Below, in pieces: positions 9,701-18,380 of a stretch of DNA of 64,000 bases. Source of the DNA: Arion vulgaris. Its lineage: Eukaryota; Mollusca; Gastropoda; Stylommatophora; Arionidae. The number at the start of each line of letters is the position of its first letter. Position 1 is the first letter of the stretch. The stretch covers positions 66,229,274 to 66,293,273 of the forward strand of contig CM036758.1 in assembly GCA_020796225.1 (NCBI GenBank), given 5' to 3'. Made by a program: the position numbers and the translations under genes. Below the pieces are notes generated by a model. It worked only from the letters and a program-made list of their open reading frames with translations. It had not been told where the DNA came from and did not search any database.

Positions 9701-10782
9701 AGTCAATATACATATCAGAAATAATGTAACAATCTTTCTTCACGGCAATATACAAATCTGAAATAATGAATATGGTAGACTGCAAGATTTTGATACACAT
9801 AGAGTTACAAGCTGGAGAATAACACATTTCATTTTTTTTTTAATATAATGAAAACATTTATGTCTAAAAAATTACAGCTGATCAACTGGCCAAGGAAGAT
9901 GCTGCAGGAGAGCAAATGGATGTATCAGTAAGTCATCATCATCATGGCCTCTGTCTCGGGAGACAATAGGTTTTGCATCAGTCGGTAGTGTGATGAATCA
10001 AGTCAGTTGTGGCTATCCTTGCCACAGTTGCTGCATGTGAAACTAGAGGCTAGTTAATACATAGGATGGTCTCTCTGCACTCTACACTCTCTATTGCCTC
10101 CACATTTGATGGTGTTTTCTTTTCTTTTTGAGCCATCCCTCACTGCCGCTCGCCATGCTTGCCTGTCTTTGGCCAACTGCTCCCAATTTTCTTTGTCTAT
10201 GCAGCATTACATTAGATCACAGTTGCAGGTGTCAGTGAAGTGTAGCAATGGTTGCCCATGCTGTCTAGTACCAATTGCAAGTTGACAGTTAAGTATCACC
10301 AGAAGAAAAGGATAACTAAATCAATCAGAAAGTCACCGATTCTAACAAAGAACAACTAGCAAAATATCAGCAGATTAGAACAAGTTGTCATTCTGCCCCT
10401 CACAACATGACACAAATGACTTCACAGTCACATATATACAAAATTCAAGATAAGAAATAGAGACATGTGTACATTTGGCCAGGTACCCCAGACAACACAG
10501 CACAAACTTTAAGACCGTCCCAAATATATAGTCTTCATGCTATAAAGTGTAACAAATTATCTGTAAAATTTACCAACCTCCTTTAAAAAATTCTCCTTTC
10601 ACAAACTCCTCAACACCCAGTTCCTCAAGGCCAATACCAACTAATTTGACACTGTTGGCATCAAGCCGAGGCTTCAACTGGCTAATCTGCTGGGCTCCCA
10701 ATCTACACAACTGTCATCCAAAGCGGCGGAGAAAGATTAGCACTACAGTAGAATCCTTCCAGAATGATTCCACAGTCACCAT
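3616..10782 (-). CDS. PRXL2B: PRXL2B-like peroxiredoxin / selenoprotein U, 3' five exons
   Basis: Thioredoxin-fold oxidoreductase of the PRXL2 (FAM213, selenoprotein U) family; vertebrate PRXL2B is prostamide/prostaglandin F synthase. Exons on the minus strand: 10,782-10,578, 9,178-9,127, 7,331-7,268, 4,519-4,444 and 3,788-3,616 (stop TAA at 3,618-3,616). Junction phases agree throughout. The product reads FLRRFG-UGA-QLCRLGAQQ, then LVGIGLEELGVEEF, DLYIDLKKDCYKQLGFRR, SMVPALLGKKTRGVI, GNFAGDGWQNGGALVVNK and PGDHVDPNDVLKALGI, in the order of the family. The UGA (10,716-10,714) occupies the first Cys of the family's CxxC, giving UxxC; selenoprotein U proteins with Sec at this site are known in other animals. 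About 20 N-terminal residues are missing, so at least one 5' exon lies upstream (higher coordinates) and was not found. The C-terminus carries a short Cys-containing extension. Family assignment is confident; Sec decoding is an inference because no convincing SECIS element was found. Confidence 0.87.
3789..4443. other. Intron of PRXL2B-like gene
   Basis: GT/AG intron on the minus strand. It contains a CTT-rich run at about 3,855-3,875 and a short TTATTA run near 4,090. No other feature seen. Confidence 0.6.
4444..4519 (-). CDS. PRXL2B: PRXL2B-like exon (GNFAGDG block)
   Basis: Acceptor TTTATAG, donor GTAGAATG. 76 nt encoding SRKNKVDGNFAGDGWQNGG and ALVVNK. The GNxxGDxxQxGGxLVV pattern is one of the most characteristic PRXL2 blocks. 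Confidence 0.92.
5122..5425 (+). mobile_element. LINE reverse-transcriptase C-terminal tail
   Basis: Decayed plus-strand RT tail with the typical 'GRPRKTWRRELDxDI..W' signature, readable in mixed frames as LEIPGEESWTLILNG and KDWKKFVEDLCPFGS. It ends at an A-rich stretch directly before the minisatellite at 5,430, so the array begins at or next to the 3' end of this LINE. It is located inside an intron of the PRXL2B-like gene. Confidence 0.65.
5430..7232. repeat. 35-bp minisatellite, about 50 copies
   Basis: Unit TAGAGCCTTCTCTTATTTAT plus CAATTTTCTTATTTA (35 bp). The first part of the array has the CAATT form and the middle (about 6,280-6,830) the CCATT form; a shorter unit lacking TCTC alternates. 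Copies at 6,850-7,080 are heavily indel-damaged. It lies wholly within an intron of the PRXL2B-like gene. ORFs crossing it are repeat artefacts. Confidence 0.97.
7268..7331 (-). CDS. PRXL2B: PRXL2B-like exon (SMVPALLGKK block)
   Basis: Acceptor TGTCTATTACAG, donor GTTGGTTG. 64 nt encoding LNVFSMVPALLGKKTRGVIS and E. The leading G completes the Arg codon begun in the previous exon. It matches the family segment after 'GFKR', where human PRXL2B has a similar 'LPAALGKPVR'-type stretch. Confidence 0.85.
7572..7935. repeat. 42-bp minisatellite, about 8.5 copies
   Basis: Unit of 42 bp containing GAAAACTTTGCTGCAGAACA and TCGTTCTCATCACAACCTGCCT (positions 7,588-7,629 give one copy). The unit is 14 codons and carries no stop in one frame per strand, giving spurious ORFs (SHHNLPENFAAEHR). 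Later copies have 1-2 base deletions. It lies in an intron of the PRXL2B-like gene. The shared 42-bp length with the exon-derived array at 9.14 kb appears coincidental; the sequences are unrelated. Confidence 0.95.
8264..8525 (-). repeat. SINE-like repeat, family A
   Basis: About 260 bp. On the minus strand it runs from 'ggttaccagggcctaaatttggggtgtaaagaatagaac' through 'ggtttggctgaaatcggatgc' to 'cacaaagagtgattaaaattg'. Copies occur at 52,733-53,005 (minus) and 57,575-57,830 (plus), with a partial one at 57,831-57,912. Its 3' tail and the 'gtcataagaggcgact' core resemble family B. Confidence 0.75.
8855..9095 (-). repeat. SINE-like repeat, family B
   Basis: Minus-strand copy of the family at 3,185-3,440, recognised from 'gcctcttgcaatatgccttataggcc' and 'tttatatgtgatctgcgcctaagagcgattgtgc' on the plus strand. 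Diverged by scattered substitutions. Confidence 0.65.
9127..9178 (-). CDS. PRXL2B: PRXL2B-like exon (DLYID block), shortest form
   Basis: The minimal exon uses the acceptor nearest its donor: TTATTTCAG before ATTTGTATATTGAC, donor GTAATA. 52 nt encoding DLYIDLKKDCYKQLGFR with split codons at both ends, matching the family's 'ELYLDESKQxYKxLGFKR' segment. The same acceptor plus the first 32 bases of this exon are repeated upstream about 15 times (see the array), so the exon's true 5' end is ambiguous by multiples of 42 nt. Confidence 0.85.
9140..9776. repeat. 42-bp array containing a 3' splice site and exon start
   Basis: About 15 copies of a 42-bp unit. On the minus strand each reads ATTATTTCAG, then ATTTGTATATTGACTTGAAG and AAAGATTGTTAC. 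The first ten bases are the acceptor and the rest is the start of the PRXL2B-like DLYID exon. The unit is 14 codons (DLYIDLKKDCYIIS), in frame with the exon and free of stops. Copies at about 9,276-9,345 have deletions that break the frame. The outermost copies (9,690-9,770) carry substitutions such as CACGGCAAT. Confidence 0.96.
9884..10530 (+). mobile_element. RNase H-type LINE fragment, split by another repeat
   Basis: Positions 9,884-9,933 encode TADQLAKEDAAGEQMDVS, the end of a retrotransposon RNase H domain (ADxLAKE). Positions 10,310-10,530 continue with SRLEQVVILPL and HSHIYTKFKIRNRDMC, then PQTTQHKL, the zinc-binding C-terminal region found after RNase H in such LINEs, now with stops. 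The intervening 9,934-10,309 is a different repeat beginning with a CAT run, so the LINE was interrupted by a later insertion. It lies in an intron of the PRXL2B-like gene on the opposite strand. The first piece is flanked by AG and GT and could be mistaken for a host exon. Confidence 0.7.
9934..10309. mobile_element. Repeat inserted inside the RNase H-type LINE
   Basis: Begins 'tcatcatcatcatggcctctgtctcgggagacaatagg', a sequence style seen at LINE 3' ends, and interrupts the LINE described at 9,884-10,530. No target duplication could be defined. No other copy was found in the window. Confidence 0.4.
10578..10782 (-). CDS. PRXL2B: PRXL2B-like exon with UxxC redox motif
   Basis: Acceptor TCTTTTGCAG, donor GTTGGTAA. 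205 nt, phase 0 in and phase 1 out. It encodes MVTVESFWKDSTVVLIFLRR, then FG-UGA-QLCRLGAQQISQLK, PRLDANSVKLVGIGLEEL and GVEEFVKGEFFKG. The only in-frame stop is the UGA at 10,716-10,714, in the context GGA TGA CAG, at the first redox position of the family's CxxC. All 46 codons downstream remain open and family-like, which argues against a random nonsense mutation in a dead gene. The Met at the exon start may be internal, since the family has about 20 more N-terminal residues. Confidence 0.9.
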
Positions 10783-11389
10783 CTGCAAAAGATACCCCCA
10801 CAAAAAGTATTACTGTCTAACAAGTTTATGCCGTCAACAACAACCTTATGTTGACTACTTTTATAGGAAAAGCAAAATAACCTTAACACACAAACTATAA
10901 TAAAGAGCAGCAAAAGGAAAGTGGTTAACGCACTTGCTTTGTAGGGAAGTGCGACTATTTTCTAAAGTAACCACCCTTAATTTGATCCACCTCAATTGGG
11001 TGCCAAAGAAACTGCTTAAACTGCTTTGTCCTGGGCAAGCTGCTTAAACTCTTTAAAGAGTATGCTCAACATATCTCTCTTCTCTTTTCTTATAACTGTT
11101 GTTAAATTCACACATTGGTGTAGTAGAAACACATCACAAACACACAAAAATCCTCATCATTCTCAGCTTGAACAATCTCCACATTGAATGTTTGTTGAAA
11201 TGAATTTCCATTAAATTCTACTCCTTGCCCTCATGGTATACCATGATAGGCTGCTGCCTGTCCACTTCTTGCTGTTCCCCTCCCAATTATATCTCTTGCT
11301 CTCAGTTATCCCCTACTAAATATGATCTTCAATAATGTGTTATGGCTTTTCTTTCTTTCTTTTGTCCTTCTCTGCTTTTTTGTCGCTAG
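10783..11389. other. Unassigned sequence upstream of the UxxC exon
   Basis: Expected to contain or precede the missing 5' exon(s) of the PRXL2B-like gene. None could be recognised. The piece around 11,040-11,120 resembles decayed LINE RT tail on the minus strand. Confidence 0.3.
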
Positions 11390-11850
11390 GCGTAGCAGGT
11401 TTAACTGATGATCAGTTTCTGAGATAATGCACGCTCGGTCGCTTGATATGTGGTGGTATTGTGGATTTTTAGGATGTCTGTAACTCTATCAACCCATCTT
11501 TTTTTGGTCTGCCCCTTCCTCTTGATGATTCCATTTTCAGGTTGTACATTCTTGCAACTGGTGTATTCGGGTTCATTCTGACCAAGTGGCCAAACCATTT
11601 GAGTCTCTGTTTTTCAATAAATCTAATAGCAGGTGTTGTTCCGGCTGTTCTTCTAATTTCCTCATTTCTTATATGGTCTCTTCTTGTTTTATTTACTGCT
11701 TTGTTATGTCTTTTAATATGACCAAAATGCCGTATTTGTCTAACTTGTATTTATTTCAGTAATTCTCGTTTAACTATTAGTTGTTGCAGCATTTTTTTAT
11801 TCATTGTTCTTTCCTTCCATGATAGTCTCCCAACTCTTATGTAAATTTAA
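11390..11850 (-). mobile_element. LINE reverse-transcriptase C-terminal tail
   Basis: The minus strand reads RLKWFGHLVRMNP-like, then GRPKKRWVDRVTDILK and TTTYQATERALSQ across frames. This is the tail of a non-LTR reverse transcriptase ('W.GH..RM' followed by 'GRP...W'). It contains frameshifts and is a 5'-truncated remnant. Confidence 0.7.
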
Positions 11851-11859
11851 AATCTCAAA

Positions 11860-12520
11860 AGTTTTGATTCTGTAAATTGTAAATATGACATAGTATTTCT
11901 ATGCTCTCTAAACATGCCAAACTACATTGTGTATTTGTGCACTGACAAGTGTTGAGTTGGTTATATCTGATTTGGAATACCAGTATGTTATATAACGTAT
12001 TATTGACATTAAGCTTTGAATGTTGATCACACGTCCTCTATTATATGGTGTAGTCCTCTATTTATGGTGTGGTAATAATTATTGAATTAATCCATACCGT
12101 TTTACTTTCAATGTTTTTTGAGTAGGAAAGAACACTTAAAGAATAGAATGAGTAATATGTTATATTCTTCTTCTGTGAGTTTATCCTGATCAGACGTCCA
12201 AACATAGAGATGAATGGCCCCCATCAATCAAATTAGGATCAAATTTGGCAGTCCAATTTCCAGTAAGAGTGTAGTTATAGACTATATGATGTGTGTCTGT
12301 CACATTTTTATCTATGGATACCCCCATTTGTTAGGGATAGCATGTTCTGTCTACAGTGGGAAAACCTATGGAGTTTTTCTATTCATATTATTGCATGTAC
12401 TAACACTGCTGACAAGACACAACAGTTTGAGAAGACTCCATATTTATTTGACACTGATCTAAGATAAATTGTGAACAAATGTGCGGGTCAAACACAACCC
12501 ATATGTTCTACAATTGTTTA
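11860..12520. other. Unassigned AT-rich sequence
   Basis: No gene or repeat recognised; an 82-codon ORF at 12,214-12,462 has no family resemblance. Confidence 0.3.
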
Positions 12521-12522
12521 GC

Positions 12523-12630
12523 TATAGTCTGTCCATTAATTCGTGAGCACGTTTGAAATTGATTTTCTCAAAAACTACCTGTTGGATCTCAGTGATTTTT
12601 GCATGCAGCCTTAGAATATCCATGACGCTA
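12523..12630 (+). repeat. Left terminal inverted repeat of the Tc1/mariner-like element
   Basis: 108 bp that is the reverse complement of 14,601-14,707 with only a few differences (for example one extra base near GTGAGC and CAAAAAC versus CGAAAAC). Confidence 0.93.
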
Positions 12631-13084
12631 AAATAAAGCTAACCAGTAGTCCATAGATGCTACGGATTTTGCACATCGGCAATTACTTTGATCTTTATGA
12701 CAATTGCAAATACGGGGCTAAAATTTTAGATTTTACAGTAATCCTAGAATTTGTCCATGTCAATTCTATTCATAGGTGTATCTCCATATTAACTTGATAG
12801 GTCAAGTAATTAATTGTGTTGCCCTTTATGTGCAATCGTGAACTTGGATACAATATGCAACAGTTAGTCCTCCCTTCGGTCACCATTAGACCCCAGGGTA
12901 TCTTAACTTCACCACAAATTGTATGATGGTAGACGCATTTGGATATGGAAATGTATACGTTGCTATTTCTCAGTCTGTAATCAAAATATGATTTGTATCA
13001 TCCCGAATCTGATGATTCCATGAGGTTGATAATTGTTACTGGCTGGACAAATTGTAATCCATCTCGGTGCCAGTACTCGTCTTC

Positions 13085-14341
13085 CTATCGGAGCACATGT
13101 TCAACACACTTCTTCCAGAACTGCATGTCTATCATTGAGAGGGACTCACGTGTCAGAACTTCAACATCACACATTTTAAACGTCCTGTTCTGTTCGGCAA
13201 CTTGCCTTTTTACTTTAACCCAGACAAGCTCTATCGGATTGAGGTGAGCATGATATGGAGGTAGCCGCAAAGACGTGTGGCCGTATTCGCAATGATTTTG
13301 TCAATATGAAACACCTTTGTCTTATTTGTCATCCTCACCAGGTGCAACAACTCGGGTTTCAAATATGTATCATCGAAGCTGACATTTTCCTTAGCAAGCC
13401 AAGTCCTAATTTGATCTTTTGTATTTGATGCAGTTGGTACTTTGTCTTCCGCTGATACTGCGTTGTGATAGGATGCATTATCCATTACCAAGCATGATGG
13501 TCTGTTTAGAATTGGAAGTAGATCTTTCTCCATCCAGTGCCTGAAAATATGTCCATTCATTTCTGTGTGGTAGTCCCTACCGTCGGTACTTTTGATTGGA
13601 AAATAAGTCCAGCGTCATGGACAAGACCTTCTTCACTGCTTCTTGCATGTGTTAGTATAATACGCTGGCCTTTGCTGCTTGGTATTTTTCTTTTCTGTTC
13701 ACCGTCTACTGATTGCCATTCTTTAGCATTGGTGTGGTGAGCATTGACCAAGGATTCGTCCAAATATACAATATCATAGTCTTGCCTCCGCCGCTCACGG
13801 ATCTGCCTCAGGTATTTACTTCGCACAGCAATTAAATGTGGTTTTTCACAAATAATATTCCTGCCGCCTATAGTTTTTCTGAAGGTGAAGCCGGGGGCTC
13901 TTACAATTTTCCATAGAGTACTTTTAGAAATGTCTATGCTGCAATCTGATTGCAGTTTTAATTTCAGTTTCCTGAGAGTAACAAGTTGATTTGTGGCAAA
14001 CATTTTCAAGAGCTCCGTCTTATGACATCTATGTCAAAGTCGTCAATTGTTCTTTTCCTTCCTTGCTTGACATTAGTGCACTTTGTGTCCTGTTTAATCC
14101 ATCGGGAAAAGGATTCTCTATTCAGACCAAGCGCCAGTTGCGTTCGTTTCTCAGGGTTATGAATATCGCAATATAGATGACCTCTCTTAGATTCCCTACG
14201 GAAGTGTTGGTATAGTAAAACTGTAACCTTCTGCATTGTTATAAATGTGCACTTCAGACTCATTATGAATGTGATATCAATGTCAGTTTTGATAAGCCAA
14301 CAAATATGATACAATAGCTTCATACAAATAGCGAGATACAC
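13085..14341 (-). pseudogene. Tc1/mariner-like transposase, frameshifted
   Basis: DDE transposase of the IS630-Tc1-mariner superfamily, acting by cut and paste at the TIRs that flank it. The order N-terminal helix region, YLDES, VMDNASYH, LPPYHAHLNPIELVW is collinear, but the reading frame changes near 14,010, 13,557 and 13,270. Total coding length is about 400 codons, in the usual range for the superfamily. The third acidic residue is Glu (NPIE). No intact protein can be made from this copy. Confidence 0.85.
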
Positions 14342-14600
14342 CTATAACTATACAACGGTATCCCAATTATAACGTCATATGCTTTCCGCATTCAAAGTCG
14401 ACTGGGTTAGGTGCACGGAATTCCGTGAAATTGTTGTTTACTCACGATATTTCAATGTTACCATAATGTATTTTTAGAACAACGCGTCTGTGTACCGTAG
14501 ATCTGTTACTATTGTGTACAATCCGGTGAGGTTGATTTTAATATAACCTGAAGAAGAAATATTTCAAACTACATCAAATTTTCTTGGAAAAATATTTCTC

Positions 14601-14707
14601 TAGCGTCATGGATATTCTAAGGCTGCTTGCAAAAATCACTGAGATCCAACAGGTAGTTTTCGAGAAAATCAATTTCAAACGTGCTCACAATTAATGGACA
14701 GACTATA
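14601..14707 (-). repeat. Right terminal inverted repeat of the Tc1/mariner-like element
   Basis: Reverse complement of 12,523-12,630. It ends in GGACAGACTATA next to flanking sequence, giving TATA at both edges. Confidence 0.93.
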
Positions 14708-14769
14708 GATGGCAGATAATATTGTGTGATATTTTTGTGTGTTGATAAGGTAATTAGCTGAGTATTTTC

Positions 14770-14931
14770 ATGATGAAAAGACAAGCTAAAAATGTCAGAA
14801 ATAGTCACTCTAAAAGGATAACAATAGAGCAAGCTGTAGAATATGTTTTGAATGAATCTGAGTTAGACTTTAAATACGATTATTCTAATGAGGATATCAA
14901 AACTGAGCAAGACGATCATTTCGACGACTAA
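14770..14931 (+). CDS. Short acidic ORF, unrecognised
   Basis: 53 codons starting with two Met just outside the Tc1/mariner right TIR: MMKRQAKNVRNSHSKRITIE, then ESELDFKYDYSNEDI and EQDDHFDD-stop. After the stop the frame stays readable (ELFESNQAIYIQSGEQ). The basic start followed by an acidic segment resembles N-termini of some transposases (for example piggyBac), but this is only an impression. It could be a remnant of a longer broken ORF. Confidence 0.2.
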   Translation: MMKRQAKNVRNSHSKRITIEQAVEYVLNESELDFKYDYSNEDIKTEQDDHFDD

Positions 14932-15499
14932 GAATTGTTTGAATCGAATCAAGCAATATATATTCAATCTGGAGAACAAGCTACATTACCTGGGAGTGTT
15001 TGGGGGTGTGACCCATGTAATATATCAAGTAAATTTAAAACAGTTGAGTATTCTGCAAATATATAACGAGCAGGAACAATGGAGATGGCATAAGTTGATA
15101 AATTATAGAGCACTTAATTGTGCTAAATTATCGTGCTTTAAATATCACTCTTATATATGCACCATTTTTGTATTTTTGTTCATGAACTCAGAGGAAGGGG
15201 TTTTTAGCATACAGGTTGCCAGGGTACAAAGGGTGAATGATAAGTTTACATTATGTTAAAACGTGTTAACAACGGTTTTGTTTACAAATTATTTTACATA
15301 TTCACTACAACTATAATTTGCTGTTGGTCAATTAGGAGTGAAGACTACTATGTTCATCACATTGATAGAAAAGATTACCTAGGTCGAGTCAGTCTATGAG
15401 TTTGTAGAGAACACTTGCACCTCTTAAAGAGTTTTTCTTTTCTTTCTCCAATCCTGGGTTGCCTCATATTGTCAGGATAAGGAGCAATATTTTGTTTGT

Positions 15500-15725
15500 G
15501 ATCCAGAAGCACTCGAGCTTTTAGCTCTCCAGCTCGGTGCCATGGACACCGTAACCCTTCGGTTCGGTGCCACGAACACCGTAAATCTGGAGAACTTGTG
15601 GCTTTTCTGCCAGCCCGCTGAATTGAACCGCACTTACAGGGAGTTTGTCACTCATCATCCAAAGCACTACGAACGGGCTGGGAAGGAGGGCCAGGAGCAA
15701 TTTCAAGAATAGGCTAGTGTTCGCT
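15500..15725 (-). repeat. SINE-like repeat, family D
   Basis: The minus strand contains GGTTCAATTCAGCGGGCTGG, then 'cggtgttcgtggcaccgaaccgaagggttacggtgtcc' and a tail of ACAAACAAAATA. A second copy is at 51,540-51,703 (plus). GGTTCAATTC matches a polymerase III B box, so a tRNA-derived origin is likely. Confidence 0.75.
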
Positions 15726-15734
15726 TCGTACATT

Positions 15735-16560
15735 GTTTTTCACTGCCTCTGTTATTTCTGGTCCACCTTTCATATGGCAATCTTTTACACTGTATCCACA
15801 GTATCAAAATAACATAATCTTTTGTGACATGATGTCTGTAAGTAATCTGGTTATGCGGCCGAACCATTTCATTTACTGTTTCTCGATCAAGTTCAGTACT
15901 GGTGGTGTACCTACTTTCTTCCTGATAGCTTCATTAATAAACATTTTCTTGATACTCCTAGCACTTTACATAGACATGTTGTGACTAGTTATCTTCTACA
16001 GTTTGATGTCAACATCCACATCTAGCACCGATAGCATAATGTAGGGAGAAAGATTGTGCTGTAAAATGCTTTTATTAGTGTTCATGGTGACATGTTAGCA
16101 TTTTAAAGTTGTGGTTATTTGTCTAATGTTTTAAATGACTGTATTGCATCTTTGTTGGATTTTGTTAGATATTCTGCAATTTTCTGAACAAAATGTTCCT
16201 CGGATATGTAGTCTTTAATTTATTGTACTTGATGTTTGTCAATGAAGATATTGAATCCGTTATTTTTCCATTCTCTGAAGAATATCACTGCTTCGATTTT
16301 TGCTGTGTTAATTTATATGTTGTTGTGTGTTTCAACTGGAGTCCGTTAATGTGTGGTAACTGTGAGTGTTCTGTTGATGATAATTTTGCCTGATCATCAG
16401 CAAAAAAGCAATTCATTTAGGAGTTACCCAAAGCCTTTTCGTTCACTGGTTCTACTTCTAGTTAGCTATTTTACAGATTTGGTCGACATATGTGACGAAC
16501 AACTACGGTGTTGGTGCGTATCCTTGTCTTACTATGACTACAGACTTAAGTGGAACTTTG
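15735..16560 (-). mobile_element. LINE reverse-transcriptase fragment (YADD region)
   Basis: The minus strand reads LFADDQAKIIINRT-like at about 16,385 and then NIFIDKHQVQ and SNKDAIQSFKTF, resembling the catalytic FADD box and following region of a non-LTR RT, with many stops. A related stretch is at 34,080-34,310 (shared 'cactttacatag' and 'tgacatg' context). Plus-strand ORFs here are shadows. Confidence 0.55.
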
Positions 16561-16764
16561 CAGAGAATGGTGTGTTTGTTCTAATTAGTAATTGTGCTTT
16601 TTTTATATTACAAGCTGTTTCAGTTTACGTAGAGACGTACAACAGTACACCTTCAATTTACAAATTATTTGTCAACTACCACTCATTCATTCATAATTCT
16701 GCTATATAATTGCGTATCAGTTCAGTAATGAATTAATGTGTTCATAGATTAACTGAAACATTTA

Positions 16765-17305
16765 AATAATTAATAATTCCTCTCGTACGTTATACTTACA
16801 TAGGTAATTTCTCCATACCGCTCTATCCTGGGCAACTCGCTCAATCTCCTCCATGGAACTGAGACCCATATTTCCTGCCTCTCTCAGCAAAGTTCGCTTC
16901 AGGGTCTCCTTAGTCGTCCTCTCTTTCTTTAACCCTTTGCATCCCACTTCAATGCCTGCTTTGATATTCGTTGATCATTTCTCCTCAAGGTGTGTCCAAC
17001 ATATCTCCATCTTCTCTTTCTTATAACAGTTGTCACTAATGGTTGACCAGACATGTCTCTAATTTCATCACTTCTCCTGAATTCGTTCCATTTTATATTC
17101 ATTATTTTTCGAGACATCTATTTTCAAATGCATTCAACTTGCTTTCTATATCTTTAGTCATTTTCCAAATCTCGCTGGCATATGTTAGAATTGATACCCT
17201 TTGAATTGAAAATTCTAATTTAGTTTTAATACTATATAACTTGCAGTTCCATATTTTATTTAGACTTTTAAAAACTGATGTTGCTTTGCCAATTCGTATC
17301 ATAAT
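16765..17305 (-). mobile_element. LINE RT tail, ATT-tailed family
   Basis: The minus strand, in three overlapping frames, gives MIRIGKATSVFKSLNKIWN, ENRCLEKIMNIKWNEFR, VTTVIRKRRWRYVGHTLRR and SMEEIERVAQDRAVWRNY. This is the C-terminal part of a non-LTR reverse transcriptase. The same family lies at 48,600-49,095 (minus, about 90% alike by eye), 52,120-52,365 and 2,697-2,866. Confidence 0.85.
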
Positions 17306-17939
17306 TTCTTTTTAACATTTCCTGTATAATAAATAGGTGAACTGCTCTGTTACTTTTATCATTTTAGATTCCAGTGTGATATCTGCATTTACTATGCACA
17401 TAGGTGTCTTCATTATATTTGTTTTTCATAGCTTATCTGCAGTCCATTATTTGTTATAATAGTTCTAACTGAACATTTATCTTCGTCTATTCTGATTTGT
17501 TGTTTAGGAACTAAGAATTTTAATAGAAGATATCATATGATTATTTTTTGATATTTTGGGGAAAATATGTAACAATAGATCAATGCGTGTGCTACCTCGC
17601 CAGAAGAGACACTTTTAACCAGATTCTTTGCTATTTTTGATGGCTCCATTCTGTCAACAGTACTTCTGTCTTCAAGAAAACAACTCTAACTAAACAGAAC
17701 TGTTAAATATAATGTAATATTGCGGGTAACGTAGTTATTTATGTGTTGTAACAACGCAGTTCTGAACCTGTACTTCGCACTTTTACCCTTTACCTTTATA
17801 CTGTGATATGTTAGAGTTACTTCCCTTGCTCTTACATAACAAAATCTCGTGACGGAACATGAGTCACATGTTGTATTCAGAAAAACAACATCAATATATA
17901 TAAGAATCTATCATACGTTTTCGGGTATGTTAGGCATTA

Positions 17940-18380
17940 TTCAATTCAAGTGCCATGCCTGCCAGCGTGGGCGATCATGTCTCTCCACAACTCTCTCTGC
18001 TTGGTGCATGTAATCAGTTCTAACGTCGATCTTGTGTCGAACCATGTTGCCAGGCTATCCAGCATCTTTTTCTTCTGTCTTCCGCGCTCTCCTTCCCTGA
18101 ATTGTATCTGTTGTTACTAAATGTTCTAAACCTTCTCTTCGCATTATATGCCCGTAGAACCTTGATTGTTGGATTCTTATTCTTTTGATAAGGTTACTTT
18201 GTGTGCAGGTCTGATTTAAAACCTCATTTGTTTTCTTCGATGTACATGGAATTTTCAGCATTCTTCTGTAAAACCACATCTCTGTGTCTTCCAATGATCG
18301 TATTGATTGTTTGTTCATTGTCCATGATTCGCTGCCATACAGAAGTATTGAATCAATATAGCACTGAAGTATTCGTTTTG
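17940..18380 (-). mobile_element. LINE RT tail, second family
   Basis: The minus strand encodes EMWFYRRMLKIPCTSKKTN, then RIRIQQSRFYGHIMRREGLE and HLVTTDTIQGRRARK. It is the RT C-terminal tail of a family also present at 54,480-54,985, where GSLEHIVTTGKIEG is legible. Frame is lost after about 18,055. Confidence 0.8.

Larger units (their letters stand above)
12523..14707 (-). mobile_element. Tc1/mariner-like transposon with 108-bp TIRs
   Basis: A 2.2-kb element bounded by long terminal inverted repeats at 12,523-12,630 and 14,601-14,707. Both outer ends read TATAGTCTGTCCATTAATT and the inner parts share GTGAGCACGTTTGAAATTGA, with few mismatches. Flanks are TA-rich, as expected for TA target-site integration. 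The minus strand encodes a DDE transposase in at least four frame segments: an N-terminal region (14,341-14,006), YLDESLVNAHH (first Asp, in 14,009-13,557), LVMDNASYHN (second Asp, in 13,560-13,231) and PPYHAHLNPIELVW (final acidic residue, in 13,270-13,085). It is dead as sequenced, or the frameshifts are consensus errors. Confidence 0.9.

Noticed and set aside
9884..9933. Coding exon of a host gene on the plus strand
   Set aside because: The peptide TADQLAKEDAAGEQMDVS is an RNase H tail of a LINE and the element continues at 10,310.
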